64,000 nt of DNA from Neonectria sp. B-13 (Eukaryota; Ascomycota; Sordariomycetes; Hypocreales; Nectriaceae), in contig NOKP01000004.1 in assembly GCA_002682825.1 (NCBI GenBank), forward strand, positions 327,711 through 391,710. Direction: 5' to 3'. The position numbers and the translations under genes are program-made. Below the pieces are notes generated by a model. The model made no database searches and was not told where the DNA came from. It saw only the letters and a program-made list of their open reading frames with translations. Below are positions 9,433 to 21,511 of the stretch, in pieces (positions within the stretch are counted from its first letter, which is position 1; each line of letters opens with the position of its first letter).

Positions 9433-11693
9433 CTACCAAGAGAAGGACTCCTCTACATACTCAATGTTGGCTCGGGTTCCATGCCGAGCCAGTGCAGCGC
9501 ATGTGTATCGAGCTTCGTCACACATAGGCAGAGGCCCACAGACAACCACAGTTGTGCCACCTGTAGCTTGCTCCAGCTCATCAGTCAGGACCTGTCTGAT
9601 ATCCATACGCTCTCCAATTGATACATGGGCTTCTACATGACCCCAGTTTCTGTCTGCGCCCTCTCCGATCTTCTCCCCCTTGGCATCCTCGCCAACAATC
9701 ATGCCTTTGACGGCATCCACAAGACCACGGCTTTTAATACCCCAGTACAGCTTCGTGGTTCCTAGAGGGCGTGCGAACATGGACAGTGAGCTGTTGAGAG
9801 CGGGAAGCACCCCAGTAATTCCGACACCACCCGCGACGATGAGAAGATTCGGGTATTCGGGGGTGGGGGCGAAAGAGTTCTTGTCGTCGTGCCCGTAAGA
9901 GGACTCGATTAAAATCGGAACGCCGGCTTCATCGTCGACCTTGTTCACAAGAAGCTTGGTCAGACCGGATTGAGGTCGGATAAAAAGAGTGATGCCGGGC
10001 CGGGTGTTGTCCTTGTGTGCCGTAAGGATGTGAGCATTTGAAGTGGCATTGCCAGTCTCCTTGGCAGCTGAGTCTAGATCCGCCGGAGCCAGTGACCGGC
10101 CCTCATTGTCAGATTGAGAGTGGGAGCTCGACTGCGAACTGCTGCTGTTGTTTTGGAGTTGACCAGCGCTGCAGTTGACAACAGAGAATGGGTGATTCTC
10201 CCACATGCGCCAGGTGAGGGTAGGGAAGTAGACAAAGCAATGGCCATGAGCGCTGACGCCGGGGATATCAACCCGGAGATACTTGTCGCCATCAACACGC
10301 GTAATGTAAGCCCTTTTGATGCCATTTCTGGAAACACGAAGGACGCGTAGAAGTCTCTCGTAGCTCCAAACCGCAATAGCGATGAGGAGCCAAATTTCGA
10401 AGCCACTCGAATCCTCATAGAGATACCAAATGTGATACCAAGAGCCCACTAGAGCCATTACGACCAAGCAGATATGCGCGATTAAAAAGACCTCATAGAG
10501 GTCACGTCGGACAACAGGAAGTGAGAACGGAAGAAACAGAGCGAAGGCGAGCGTGCCAACAATTCCCCAGTACCAGTAATTGTACGTGACAGCCTCGGCA
10601 TGAGAATCAGCTTCGACCATCAGCCGGAGCCATATAAGTGAGTGCAGCATAACCTGAAGAATACAGATCGTAGCAATCCATCGATGGAGGAGAAGGAATG
10701 TTGAGTGAGACCAGTTGGTGAGCCGTAGCAAAAGGCTATTCCTGCCGGCATAAAGAACGATGAGCGGGACGTTCGCAAAGGCTATGACGCCGGCACGGTC
10801 GCTAATCAACCGTATCAACTCATATCGGCGATCCGGATAAAGACCGTTCGGCGAAAATTCCGGGTAGCCTTCAAACGTGGCCACTGCGTTGATGGCGATG
10901 ATGTACAGGATAAAGATGGCCTGGCCGCGCGTTGGGACGATGCCGAGGCCCAGAATAGGGACACTATGTCGTTTCCCGAAAGCAGGAGGATCGATAAAGT
11001 AGGCGTAGAATTTGCTTCGGAGGTGTGTAGGGACTGGTAGGAAACGAAGAAAGGAGAAGCCAATCGGAACGATAACACCAGAGAGAAAAACAAGAAGCCT
11101 ATAAAACGAGATATGTTAGCCAATGACAAGGCTTTAAGAAAAGTTTGCACTTACGAATATTTGGATTCGTTCTTTCCACTGGCCTGATACGACTTGACGG
11201 TATTCAAAAAGCTGGTATATACTGGATCCAAAACTGCAGCGGCCCGGTTGAGAACAAGTTCTGTCAATGCGAGAGGCTCTGGTGGGGGTTTGCGGTCAAC
11301 CTGTGCCAAAGCCTCGTCGTATGAGTATCGAAGGACGGCACCGGAGTCATCCAAGCCATCGATCATAACCGTGTTCCAAAACTCGGCAATCTTGAATGGC
11401 TCGCTCTCGTCACAGTAGCTTTTGATACACCAAGCCATCGACGTCAAGTAGGCAGTGTCGTTAGCCATACAGGCGGCTGAAGGGTACATCATAGATATTT
11501 CCTCCGGAGCCATGCCCACAAACTCGGGGCATTCCAGTATGGTTGGTACAGAGTATCGGCATGCGTGGCCACATGGTAGCTCGAAAGGGTCTCGTCCGTA
11601 ACCTTCGAGGAGTTCGGTAGCCGCTGTGCTCGGTGGGAAGAAGGCAAACAGTGCCACCACTGCTGCTGCAGGGAGTGAACGAGACAACCACAT
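9433..11693 (-). CDS. Ferric-chelate reductase (FRE family, FAD/NADPH/haem b)
   Basis: Membrane oxidoreductase that moves electrons from cytosolic NADPH through FAD and two b-type haems to extracellular Fe(III) or Cu(II). Two exons, 11693-11155 and 11098-9433 (GTAAGT...TATAG intron), 734 aa. The N-terminus is a signal peptide followed by a cysteine-containing extracellular domain (CGHACRYS, SYCDES). The ferric-reductase TM domain carries paired histidines in TM helices (HSTFLLLHRW, HSLIWL; IAHICLVV, SWYHIWYLYE). The FAD site is HPFSVVN, the NADPH site GGVGITG. The C-terminal CGPLPMCDEAR and VEYVEESFSW-like end are diagnostic. A serine/glutamine-rich linker interrupts the flavin domain. Upstream lies gene-poor DNA, so it stands alone, without a permease/oxidase partner. 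Iron-responsive control is expected for the family, but no clear GATA-type iron operator was found. Confidence 0.93.
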
Positions 11694-14241
11694 GGCTCCT
11701 TCTCTGAGACTTTGTGGAGTCTGATGGCACAATCAAGAAGAGAGCCTCAGAGGATCCCGGTTGTTCGGTATAAAAGAAAAAAGACACGAAAGAAAGAGGG
11801 ACGCGGCCATAAACCCGATTCGTTCTGCAACAGTTGGGGCATTCAGGGTTGAGAGGCCAGCGTTTGTTTTATACCAGATCAGCCCTAGCTTCTGAAACGT
11901 CATGGACACGGCAACACCCACTCAATCTTGATATATTAGTTAGCTTTAGATAATTTAGTTTGTCCCTGATGGTATATCGTCAATTGGTCGTCGGCCCGCT
12001 GACCAGCATAGGCGGTTAGGCGGACGGGGGATACTAGCTGCATGAACCCCCATCTTCCCACTGGAGCTGTCCAGGACAAGGCGTTGACCAAGTGGCCGCG
12101 GTCGACACGGACAACTCAGCGTTTGTGGAAACAGGTCCACGTGCTAGCATCAAGGACAGCCACGGTATCCTCTTTTCCTCTACTCTTTCCGTCCTCTGTC
12201 GCATATCCGTACCTTACTCGAAGAGAAATATCATGCATGGTACGCACTAGAGAGCCCTAGAACCCTGCATAATGGGAAACCTTTCTTTATTGACATTACC
12301 TAATCGGCGGGTCTGTGTCGTTAGTCCAGTACGGGCTACTACCCGTCGCCTCACGGCGGTCCTAAGCGAATAAAGAAGGGTTCATAACGGAGGCTACTCT
12401 GTATCTATGTAAGGCTGCTAAGATTTTGGCAATGTGCGTGGGATGACCTATGATCTGCATTATAGCGTGATAATAGAAGGAGGCTGTGTATCTTGGCATT
12501 ACGGATACCCGTATAGTGGCTTCTCCACTTCCACTGTTAGTAAAGACACGATACGATCTCTCCGAAGAGCATCAGGCAATAAGCATCCCTTGCATTGTTA
12601 CCCGTTTCTTTAGGCACTCTTAGTGGCCGTGCATACATTCCCCTTAGGCCTTTACCGTCTGACGAATCTGGCATCGTGGTAGTGCTGGCCATCATTTTCC
12701 CGTTCTAATCAGAGAAATGTCTCCAGAGACTCCACCAGCAAACCCGCCCCCAAGCATCTAATGTGGGACGGAACATAACCAAATAACCAACAGCTCCATT
12801 GATCCGACTCCGGTTGTGTCCTAGGTTTGATGTTTGTCAGCGTCATGGCGATCGATCTTGAAGGCAGGGGCAGCTCCATCTCGTTGCTGGTTCTTGTCTT
12901 TCTAACTACTCTTGAAAGATCAGGCAGATGATCTTACTTGGCAACCAAAGGTCGACAAGAAGCACGAGAAGTGTAGTCAAGAATTAGGTTATGATCATTC
13001 AATATTTGTAAACGATGTCAGCTCAGAAACGGATGCTTGTATTTCGTGTGCCTGGGCGTGCAGGCCGTGTACAAATGTGTGACTTGGGATTTGCCGTGGC
13101 GTTGCGCCATTTAGATTGATAAGATTAGTGTATTCTGATTGATAAGATGCGATGGGATTAATCAGATTGGTGGAAGACGATCTTGCCAGCATACTATGGA
13201 TACGCAGTAGCGATCGACATCTTAGCGAGGCCAAATTAAATTGCCTTAACGCTAATAAGGTTCAATAGTGTTACATCGGGTAAGGGAAAAATTTTCTCTG
13301 TTCGTTTCGTGGCCAAAGTCCCTCTTTCTCTGAGAATCATCGTCACGCGTTGCCGATGTTCTCGATCGCTTCTTCCAATGTTTGAGAACTTTGAAGAGCA
13401 ATCTTGCCCAACAACGAGTGACAAAAGCTTCCCTCGGTACCTGAAGGAGGGGGGAAATTCAGCAATACCGATAACTTGTTGCTTAGACGATCTTAACTTA
13501 GATTATCCTGGCTGGATATGCTCTGCTCGGTAGTTCACACCTTTGTCTGATTACCGGCTTGGCAGCCGTTTTACGCCGCTCCACTGATCACTTGACGTGG
13601 GGTTATTTAAATGCTTACAAATATTTGCCATTGAGTCTCATCGTCTGGAACCAGCGGCTGCGAAATGAGGGTTGGTGGTGGCTTTCTCGTCGGGCATTGG
13701 CACACATGAGCGAGCAGCGTATCAAAGTGCGCTCAAGTGTGATACCGTCTGTCTTAAGGATGGATCGTGACCACGATGGAAGGCAAGGAGAGCCCCGGGT
13801 TAAGACAGAGGTTTGCTTCGAGTGTGTTATTGGTTACTCTTCCATTCCAACAGAACATCTCCTCTTCCACCATTGAGTCTCCATCTCGGAGCATGGCGAT
13901 AAAGGGCTTTCTGTTCTCGGTACCTGAATAACACTGATGCTAAGGTCATTGGGTTGCCTGTGAGGAGATTCTCATCTCCAGCCATCGAGGGTTTCCTTCT
14001 TATTAGTTTGGTCGTGCCGCGACTTCAACATCGAGCCCAGTCATGCAGGTGGGCGTCGCAGAAAAAGAAACTGGAAGTGCAAAGACTCAACTGAGAACTT
14101 CACAACATGTTAAAAGGGCTAGAAAACGAGCTATATGATGCAATACTAGCTCATACGTTGAATATGGCACGCGACGGTGGTTCTCAAATATAAGCAATAC
14201 AAACTTAACAACTTCGATGACTCTACTACGCAAGCCTGTTA
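11694..14241. other. Gene-poor region, no gene seen
   Basis: About 2.5 kb upstream of the ferric reductase. Open frames are short and have no recognisable product. A TATA-like TATAAAA on the minus strand lies at 11873-11867, about 175 bp before the reductase ATG, and could be its promoter element. The remainder is moderately AT-rich and rich in TpA, consistent with (but not proving) old repeat-induced point mutation. Confidence 0.4.
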
Positions 14242-14760
14242 GTGAGGCTCAGGCTCTGGGGGAAGGCTCCATTAGATCTACCTGGGGCAAAGTTTATATA
14301 CGGTCGAACGAGCCTATTTTCGACTGACCCGATCAATATACCGGGGATTTATACCCCCCCCCTTCGCAGCGACATTCACAGGATGTTTGATGAGCGGCAC
14401 TTTTGCATGGTCCCAAAGACGGACGCTCCACGCTCCGAGACACGCAAGTCAACACCCGTACCTCATATAGTGGGACACGTCTTCAACTCTACCCCGAGCG
14501 AGCAACTACCCAAATGGTTGCATAGTAAAGAACTGCATACCCTGTCGTCGGTTGTCTCAGTCGAATGTCTGTTTGCTCGGTTCGCCTAGACCATTGTGGC
14601 TCCTGCTGTCTTTCGGGAATTCCTCTATTCAACTCTGACAACACGGCGACTCATGACTTGGGACTCCGACGTGCGCAAACACGTCATCAAGAATGCCGAC
14701 CCGGAGAGGTGCCGTCGTATCTTTGCGGTCGCTAAGTCAAAGAGGGAAAGCCTAATTTAA
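14242..14760 (+). pseudogene. Decayed fungal HNH-nuclease-type gene (C-terminal part)
   Basis: The frame from 14242 encodes LRSDIHRMFDERHFCMVPK and later VVSVECLFARFA, the conserved C-terminal core of a large family of ascomycete HNH-endonuclease-domain proteins (Asp-Leu-His-x-x-Phe-Asp then ...EYLFARFAW). The frame is interrupted by TAG at 14587-14589 exactly where the family has tryptophan. Beyond the stop it continues in frame with TIVAPAVFREFL and ends at 14760. Thus TGG>TAG, a G>A change, is the simplest explanation. The N-terminal half and the HNH motif itself are not recognisable upstream. Family assignment rests on remembered motif patterns, so moderate confidence. Confidence 0.5.
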
Positions 14761-14812
14761 AGTCTAGGGAGAATTTGGAACTAGAGATGTTCATAACGAC
14801 GAGGGAGAAGCT

Positions 14813-14989
14813 ATGAACGATGAACATGATGAACTCTTATCGGATATAGATAGTGGCAATCATGGTGTTCTCTGGTCTTTGGTTGAGCGTCTGTCGGGCA
14901 TGACGAAGGTTGATGAGGATGATCTACACCGCGACAGGACAAAGAAACGCAAATACGATGAACTGACCACGATACCATTGTCGACCTAA
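14813..14989 (+). pseudogene. Possible acidic/basic tail fragment of the decayed HNH gene
   Basis: A 58-codon frame starting at ATG 14813, with an acidic stretch (MNDEHDELLSDIDSG) and a terminal basic patch (HRDRTKKRKYDE). HNH-family proteins of this type often end with such charged tails. The frame differs from the preceding segment, so if related it has been frameshifted. Confidence 0.25.
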
Positions 14990-17365
14990 AGGCTACCGAT
15001 GGGGACTTTCATCAGTTCAAACGGGTGAATATAGATGCCAGCTGAACTATTCTGGTGATACCTTCGTCAGTAGTCTAGCATATCGGCAATGGTTTTACTC
15101 ATTGCGGGTGCTGGGTAGAATCTTTGGATTCTCCTGGCTCCATTGTTTGAACGAAGCCATTAAAGTACGCACTCATTTATACCCCGACCCGGGTGGTCGT
15201 TCATCGCGAAGAAAGGAACCAAACACGCTCGGCAGTGCCTCATACAACGATTTGGGCCTTGAATTGTTGTATGGCCGGAAGAGTTTACCCTCAGGCATAT
15301 CCCTCCCTCGTAGTTGTGTAGTTGTAGTTATTACTCTAACCATTGCGCATGAAACTTTTATTGTGACACCAGGTCTGAGTTCACGAGGATTCAAAACCAA
15401 CTTCAAGCGATACTTGGGCACATCAGGTCTGTCGTTGTACCTTTTCTTTCTAGGAGGCTATGGTCTCCAACGTCGCTAGAAAACTTACCACCGTTACAGA
15501 ACTTCGGTGGTACTCCTGACGAGCGTACATGACGAGGATTGGGGAAATGATAGTAGTCCGAATCGTGGAACTAGGTGGCTTCGTCGAGTCGTTGGTGTGC
15601 TGCTACTGCAGTGTCTCCCGGCTGAAGAAGACTCAGATCTCGGAGAATACAAAGAGGAAGGAGGTGGGAAATAATATGTAAAACAAACTTGGCCGGTTTG
15701 AGGTATGTGGTACATCAACGTATGAGGGCTCGTTTACCTTTGCAGGCAGCGGTCAGTGTTGACCCAAGGACACAACTAGCTCTGACACACAGTTAGAGAA
15801 GCGACGGCTGACGAGTAGACACAAGCTACTAAATATTGGGCTTGATTAAATTCGTATAAAGTAAACAGAATGGTGCTCATTCACAAGGTTAGCCACTTGT
15901 GAAGTTCAAGAGCTGGCTGCACCAACTGGGCAGGTCTCATGACAAGCATGACGCCATACAGCCGTCCCTGGCTTGTCACGCATATATCTTTCTGTCCACA
16001 GCTATTCAGGTCAATGTCTTTGTAGACAATGGAGTATCAACCACAGTGTTCTTAATGGCTAGGTAGCTATGCATGCTATATAGCTCAGAGCATTGGCTGT
16101 TGAAGAATGGTGTAGCCCTCTCTCGACGAAGTTATTTAGGACTGCCGTAATTTTGCACCTGCAGACTGATCATGTTCCAGGCGCTGGTGACCTTGTTTAT
16201 AACTTGGAACCACGGGAGAGAAGTGGAAAGCCTTCACCTGATGGATAATCAACGATGATTGCAATAATTATGGGGCATTGTAATAATTAAAAAGAACGAG
16301 GAGAGTCAGCATAAGTATGATGTGAGCAGCTAGTAATCCCAATTAGACTCGTACGATGAGGCGTTCTACGGCCCAAGAGAATTCGAGTGAATAGGGCAAA
16401 AGTCCGAGGCCCTCCACCATCGTACGTATTAGTGAGTCTAGTCAGCCGATGCTTGATAAGTTGATCCCAGGAAAGCTTCCATGTTATCAGCGACCCACTA
16501 ATCCCCCGCTCGGCGGTCGATCAATACGGGCTTCAGCGCTTCACCTAGTTTTCGTCTTGGCCTTCAGGCCGTGCAACCTGGGTCCCTAGATGACCGGGCC
16601 ATTGCGGCCGTGGTTCGCGCCGTGGCACATGGTAGCAAAGATGCCATAGTCCAGGATGAGTTGCGCAATATAGTCGCGTAATGAGGGCGCGCGCATGGCA
16701 TCAATTGCGCCATGTCCGCCATGTCCGGTTTGTCATGACGAACTGAACGAGCACTGACCCCGCGGACAATCGACCCTAGTTATGCTTGCAGGTAAGGTTA
16801 ACCTGGTGGCGCAGTCGCTGATCACGGCCGTTAACGCGGCGGAAGACGAAATAGACAGCCACGTCCAAACGACCCTTGGCGGGCTTATCTGGACAAACGA
16901 CCCTCGCTTCCAAGACACGCCGCCGCTGCTACCTGCCCTTCTTAACCTAGAGTCGTATCGCGGCGCGTGCGAGCATTTGCAAAGTTCCCGGTGACGTGGG
17001 ACTTGTGCAGCGACGCCTCGGCCGACTTACTGGAACAGGCAGTTCCCCATGAGGGGGAGTCGAAAATGCCAAGATGATCGCTGAGCGTCTCAACAACTGC
17101 CGCATTTGGATACTCACCGCAGGCGTCGCGAGCTGGTGATTGGCGGATTGCGTCGTGCGGAGGAATAAACTGGCAATGGGACGTTTGTACGTGGTCTCGA
17201 TGCACTGCACGATGCACCGATGCACGATGTCATGGGCCAGCTTCCCGCAATATATCTATTGTGCTCTCGACCCGGAAAACAAGTCCAGCAAGCTTCTCGC
17301 CATTGTCTCTCTTGCCACTGACTCTTGGAGCCCAATTGTCCCCGTCGAGCCCTCCCAACACCATC
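14990..17365. other. Gene-poor region with GC-rich fragments near 16500-17110
   Basis: No complete gene. Between roughly 16500 and 17110 base composition rises and two helix-prone peptides can be read on the plus strand. One is a segment ending ...AVVRAVAHGSKDAIVQDELR (stop near 16680). The other is a 70-codon frame at 16782-16994 (MLAGKVNLVAQSLITAVNAA...). They look like fragments of one disrupted gene but I do not recognise the family. The rest is AT-richer and without signal. Confidence 0.35.
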
Positions 17366-18983
17366 ATGAGGACTTCCACCATCGCCCTCCTCGCCCTGGC
17401 CGTGCCCGCCCTGGCCGGGAGCACCAAGCCGAAGCCGAAGAAGTACGTCACCTCGGACAAGCTCCAGAAGCTGATCAAGCTCGACAACCTCATCGCCGGC
17501 TCGCAGAAGCTCCAGGACATCGCCGATGCCAATGGCGGCAACCGCGCTTTTGGCAGCACCGGCCACAATGCCACCGTCGACTACCTCTACGACACCCTGA
17601 AGGCGCTCAACTACTACAACGTGGTCAAGCAGCCCTTCACCGAGCTCTACGCCTCGGGCACCGCCGTCCTCACCGTCAATGGCGACGACATCGACGCCGG
17701 CATCATGACTTACACGCCGGGCGGCTCGGCCAGCGGCGCCCTCATCTCCGTCCCGAACCTCGGGTGCGACGTCGCCGACTACCCTGCGACAGTCGAGGGA
17801 AACGTCGCCCTCGTCTCGCGAGGCTCATGCACCTTTGCGCAGAAGTCGATCAACGCCAAAGAATCCGGTGCCACTGGCATCATTGTCTACAACAACGTGC
17901 CCGGCGAGTTGAGCGGTACCCTCGGCGACCCATTTGGCAACTATGTTCCCATTGTGGGCATCAGCCAGGAGGATGGCACGGCTATCCTTGAGCTGATCGA
18001 GGCCGGCGAGGTCACGGTCGAGCTCGAGGTCGATGCTGTTGTCGAGGAGCGCGTCACCTTCAACGTCATTGCCGAGACCAAGGGTGGCAACCACGACAAC
18101 GTCCTCGTCTTGGGAGGACACTCGGACTCTGTGGCCGCTGGTCCTGGTATCAAGTAAGTAAGCCTTAGACGTCCAGTATTATCGTGTGCTAACAGAGTGA
18201 CTCGCAGCGATGACGGTTCCGGTACCATTGGCGTCTTGAACGTTGCCGTTGCTCTGGCCAACTTCAAGGTCAAGAACGCCGTCCGGTTTGCCTTCTGGAG
18301 CGCCGAGGAGTTCGGACTCTTGGGCAGCTACGCGTACATCAAGTCGGTCAACAGCTCCTCCACCGAGCTGTCCAAGATCAGAGCATACCTGAACTTTGAC
18401 ATGGTACGTTGCTTCATTCTTTGTCTTACATGCCTTGCCGGATTATCACTAACACCAGACACAGATCGCCAGCCCCAACTACATCTACGGCATCTACGAC
18501 GGCGACGGCAGCGCATTCAACCTCACGGGGCCTGCCGGCTCCGACGTCCTCGAGCAGGACTTCGAGAAGTTCTACGAGAAGAAGGGCGTCCCCCACGTGC
18601 CCTCCGAGTTCAGCGGCCGCTCCGACTACGCCGCCTTCATTGAGAACGGCATCCCCTCGGGCGGGCTCTTCACCGGCGCCGAGGTCCTCAAGACGGAGGA
18701 GGAGGCCGCGCTCTTCGGCGGAGAGGCGGGCGTCGCGTACGACATCAACTACCACAAGGCTGGCGACGACATCAACAACCTGGCCCACGACGCCTACCTC
18801 CTCAACACCAAGAGCATCGCCAACTCGGTCGCCAAGTACGCCAAGAGCTTCCGCTCGCTGAAGCCTGTCAACAAGGAGCACAGGCGATGGGCTGAGGAGC
18901 GCGCCGACTTCTTCAAGCGGTCGAGGCTCAGCTCGCACACTCACGAGGAAGCTGGACCCTGCGGAGGCGGCCCCAGCATTTAA
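17366..18983 (+). CDS. APE3: M28 zinc aminopeptidase with PA domain (aminopeptidase Y / leucine aminopeptidase 2 type)
   Basis: Vacuolar or secreted dinuclear-zinc aminopeptidase. Three exons, 17366-18153, 18208-18403 and 18465-18983, 500 aa. The ATG at 17366 is chosen because a signal peptide (MRTSTIALLALAVPALAG) follows directly; an in-frame ATG at 17261 would bury it. A PA insert (VALVSRGSCTFAQKSINAKE...GIIVYNN) precedes the M28 core. Zinc and catalytic residues appear in order: His in GGHSDSV, Asp across the first splice junction (GPGIN/DDGSG), Glu-Glu in FWSAEEFGLLGS, Asp in YLNFDM, His in INYHKAGDD. Both introns have GT/CAG ends with CTAAC-like branch points. Length matches the family (about 495-540). 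A yeast Ape3 versus secreted dermatophyte-type Lap2 role cannot be told from sequence alone. Confidence 0.93.
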
Positions 18984-19916
18984 GTGACTGGGTGGTAGAA
19001 CCATGTAAAAAGATTGTTGGGAGTGGTTATTATATATATATGACGAGGAGATGAGATATGAAGAAACATTTGACAAAGTGCATATCAATATTAGTGACGT
19101 GGTGCAAAGATCATATAGATTATGCGACGCTGTGCTTTCTATTTATTTGTGTTGAAATAGGTTTCCACAGATCTCACCTGTACTTAAGGGCCCTACCTTG
19201 ACCGGACTGCAAAAGTAGAATATTCGCAATAACAACTTACCACATGGCGCTTTCTACGCCGGTTGCATGTGGGATTTTGCTACAAGATTCTCATTTTTCG
19301 AACAGCGAGATCTCAGACCCAGATGCCATATCTATGCAATACACAATTGAATCTACTATTGACAGGATAACCTAAGAGAAAACACATTCAAGGATTTTGT
19401 CGACGTCCAGTCAAACATTGAGGGAGGGATGAAAGTCTAGGGGAGGCGAAGTCGGACTGACTGCAGGTGAGTTTGCAGGAGTGAAATCCAATTGTTGAGG
19501 CAAATTAATCCTTAAAATATACTTCACAAGACCAGCCTGTGAGATCTTGGAAAGACACTTTAAAACATCAAAGATAACTTGAAGGTAGATGAGAAGGATT
19601 AACTGATCTCTTCACTCGCTCACCTTAGTAAGGTGCCCGAGAGCACCCTGCTTATCTTATCAATAGTATCTTATCTTATCGCACAAAAAAAGTCTGCCCC
19701 GCGATCAACACCAATAATTTCGTATCACCGCCCAAACCCCACATCAGCATCTGAAGCCGAGCGAAGACCCAGTCACACAAACCCGATTAACACCTGGATT
19801 TCCGATTATTCGCATTTATCGAGAAACTCACAACTACAAAGAAAGCCAAGAAAGAGTCAGAACGTCTCTCTCCCCGACCATCTGCAGGACCCTCGCCCTC
19901 GCTCCAAACCGCCATC
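18984..19916. other. Intergenic, no gene seen
   Basis: About 930 bp with a short AT microsatellite (TATATATATA near 19030), AT-rich sequence and a pyrimidine/adenine-rich leader before NOB1. No coding signal. Confidence 0.5.
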
Positions 19917-21332
19917 ATGGCAGCCCCCGCGACTCCGGAGCCCACCCTCAAACCCATCCACAGCCTCGTCCTCGACACCGGCCCGCTGATCAAGAACGAC
20001 CCGCCCGCCAACACACTGCGCGCAAAGGCCGAGCATCTCTACACGCTGCCCTGCATCATCTCCGAGATCCGCGACGCCGCGACCCGCTCCCGCGTCGAGA
20101 CCACCCTGCTGCCCTTCGTCACCCTGCGCTCGCCCCGCCCCGAGAGCGTCAAGTTCATCACCGCCTTCGCCCGCAGGACCGGAGACCTGGCTGTGCTGAG
20201 CAGGCCCGATATCGAGGTCCTGGCCTTGGGCTATGAGCTCGAGTGTGAGCGCAATGGCGGTGATTGGAGGCTGCGCAACACACCCGGCCAGAAGCGATTG
20301 AATGGGAGTCCGAACCAGGACAAGAAGGGGGAGGAGGCCACGACATCCACAGAGGAAGCCAGCACATCAGCGCCCGAGGCACCCGTAGAAGGGGAGCCCG
20401 CGCAAGCAGAGGAGCCGCACTCACTCGAAGCCGGTGTACAACAGTTGACGCTCGAGCCTGAGACGTCGACGCCCGAGCCTGAGAAGTCGACGCTCGAGCC
20501 GGCGACGTCAACCCTCGAGCCAGAGACGTCAACCATCGAGCCGGCGACGCCGGTAGTTGACGAGGTGGCAGACAACACACAACCCACGCCCGCCCCAGAC
20601 GCGGCAGAAACCACAGACGCCGACGCCGACGCCGATGCCGACGTCGTCGAAGAAGCCGAAGAAGACGAGGAAGACTCGGGCGAAGCCTCCGACGACGAGG
20701 GCGGCTGGATCACGCCGTCCAACCTCAAGAAGCACCAATCCAAGGACCCCGGCTTGGCCACACCCTCGCAACCGCTCCAGAAGACGCTGCAGGCCGCCGT
20801 GCTGACGTCCGACTACGCCATGCAGAACGTGGCGCTGCGCATCAACCTCAACCTCGTGGCGCCGTCGCTCGCGCGCATCACGCACCTGAAGAACTGGGTG
20901 CTGCGGTGCCACGGCTGCTTCACCATCAGCAAGGACATGAACCGGCAGTTCTGCCCGTCGTGCGGCCAGCCCACGCTCAACCGCACCAGCTGCTCCACCG
21001 ACAGCCAGGGCGTATTCCGCGTCCACCTCAAGAAGAACTTCCAGTGGAACAACCGCGGCAACGTCTACAGCGTGCCCAAGCCTTACCACGGCAGCGCCAA
21101 CGGCCGCCTGCCCAAGAACGCCGCCGGCAAGGGCAACTGGGGCAGCGGGCTCATCCTCGCCGAGGACCAGAAGGAGTTCACTCGCGCCGGCGAGGAGCAG
21201 CGCCGCACCCGCAAGAAGGACATCATGGACCAGGACTACCTGCCCGACCTCCTAAGCGGCAACCGGTCCGGAGGGAACGGCAAGATTCGCGTGGGAGCGG
21301 GACGGACTGTCAATTCCAAGCGCAAGCACTGA
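19917..21332 (+). CDS. NOB1: 20S pre-rRNA D-site endonuclease Nob1
   Basis: PIN-domain endonuclease that cuts 20S pre-rRNA at site D to make 18S rRNA in late cytoplasmic 40S maturation. Single exon, 471 aa; ATG at 19917 in the context ATCATGG. The PIN domain opens with LVLDTGPLIK (catalytic Asp20) and continues with CIISEIRDAATRSR and DIEVLALGYELE. A long low-complexity insert follows (about residues 140-270), rich in Glu/Pro/Thr with repeated TLEPATSTLEPE-like units and an acidic run. Then come the conserved GGWITPSNLK and SDYAMQNVALRINL, and the zinc ribbon (RCHGCF ... FCPSCG, near residues 330-350). The C-terminus is basic (GRTVNSKRKH). The insert is longer than in yeast Nob1. It is tail to tail with NOP10, 179 bp away. 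Confidence 0.97.
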   Translation: MAAPATPEPTLKPIHSLVLDTGPLIKNDPPANTLRAKAEHLYTLPCIISEIRDAATRSRVETTLLPFVTLRSPRPESVKFITAFARRTGDLAVLSRPDIEVLALGYELECERNGGDWRLRNTPGQKRLNGSPNQDKKGEEATTSTEEASTSAPEAPVEGEPAQAEEPHSLEAGVQQLTLEPETSTPEPEKSTLEPATSTLEPETSTIEPATPVVDEVADNTQPTPAPDAAETTDADADADADVVEEAEEDEEDSGEASDDEGGWITPSNLKKHQSKDPGLATPSQPLQKTLQAAVLTSDYAMQNVALRINLNLVAPSLARITHLKNWVLRCHGCFTISKDMNRQFCPSCGQPTLNRTSCSTDSQGVFRVHLKKNFQWNNRGNVYSVPKPYHGSANGRLPKNAAGKGNWGSGLILAEDQKEFTRAGEEQRRTRKKDIMDQDYLPDLLSGNRSGGNGKIRVGAGRTVNSKRKH

Positions 21333-21511
21333 GCATAGCACCCGAGTCAAATAGAAATCGATAGATGGAATGCCAGTAGTTTTTTTCACATTTATTTGAT
21401 CCCTGTGCCAAAAAACGCCTTCTGTGTGATGTGACCTAAAAAACGCCAATCCACCTCTCGTCTCGTCTCGTCCCTTCTTCTGTGTCCCCGTCCGTCGTTT
21501 AACAGCACTGC

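Noticed and set aside
15102..15479. 125-codon frame considered as a transposon relic
   Set aside because: No transposase, integrase or reverse-transcriptase motif and no terminal repeats seen.
18426..19088. 220-codon minus-strand frame
   Set aside because: Antisense to the M28 aminopeptidase; valine/glycine-rich translation typical of an antisense shadow.
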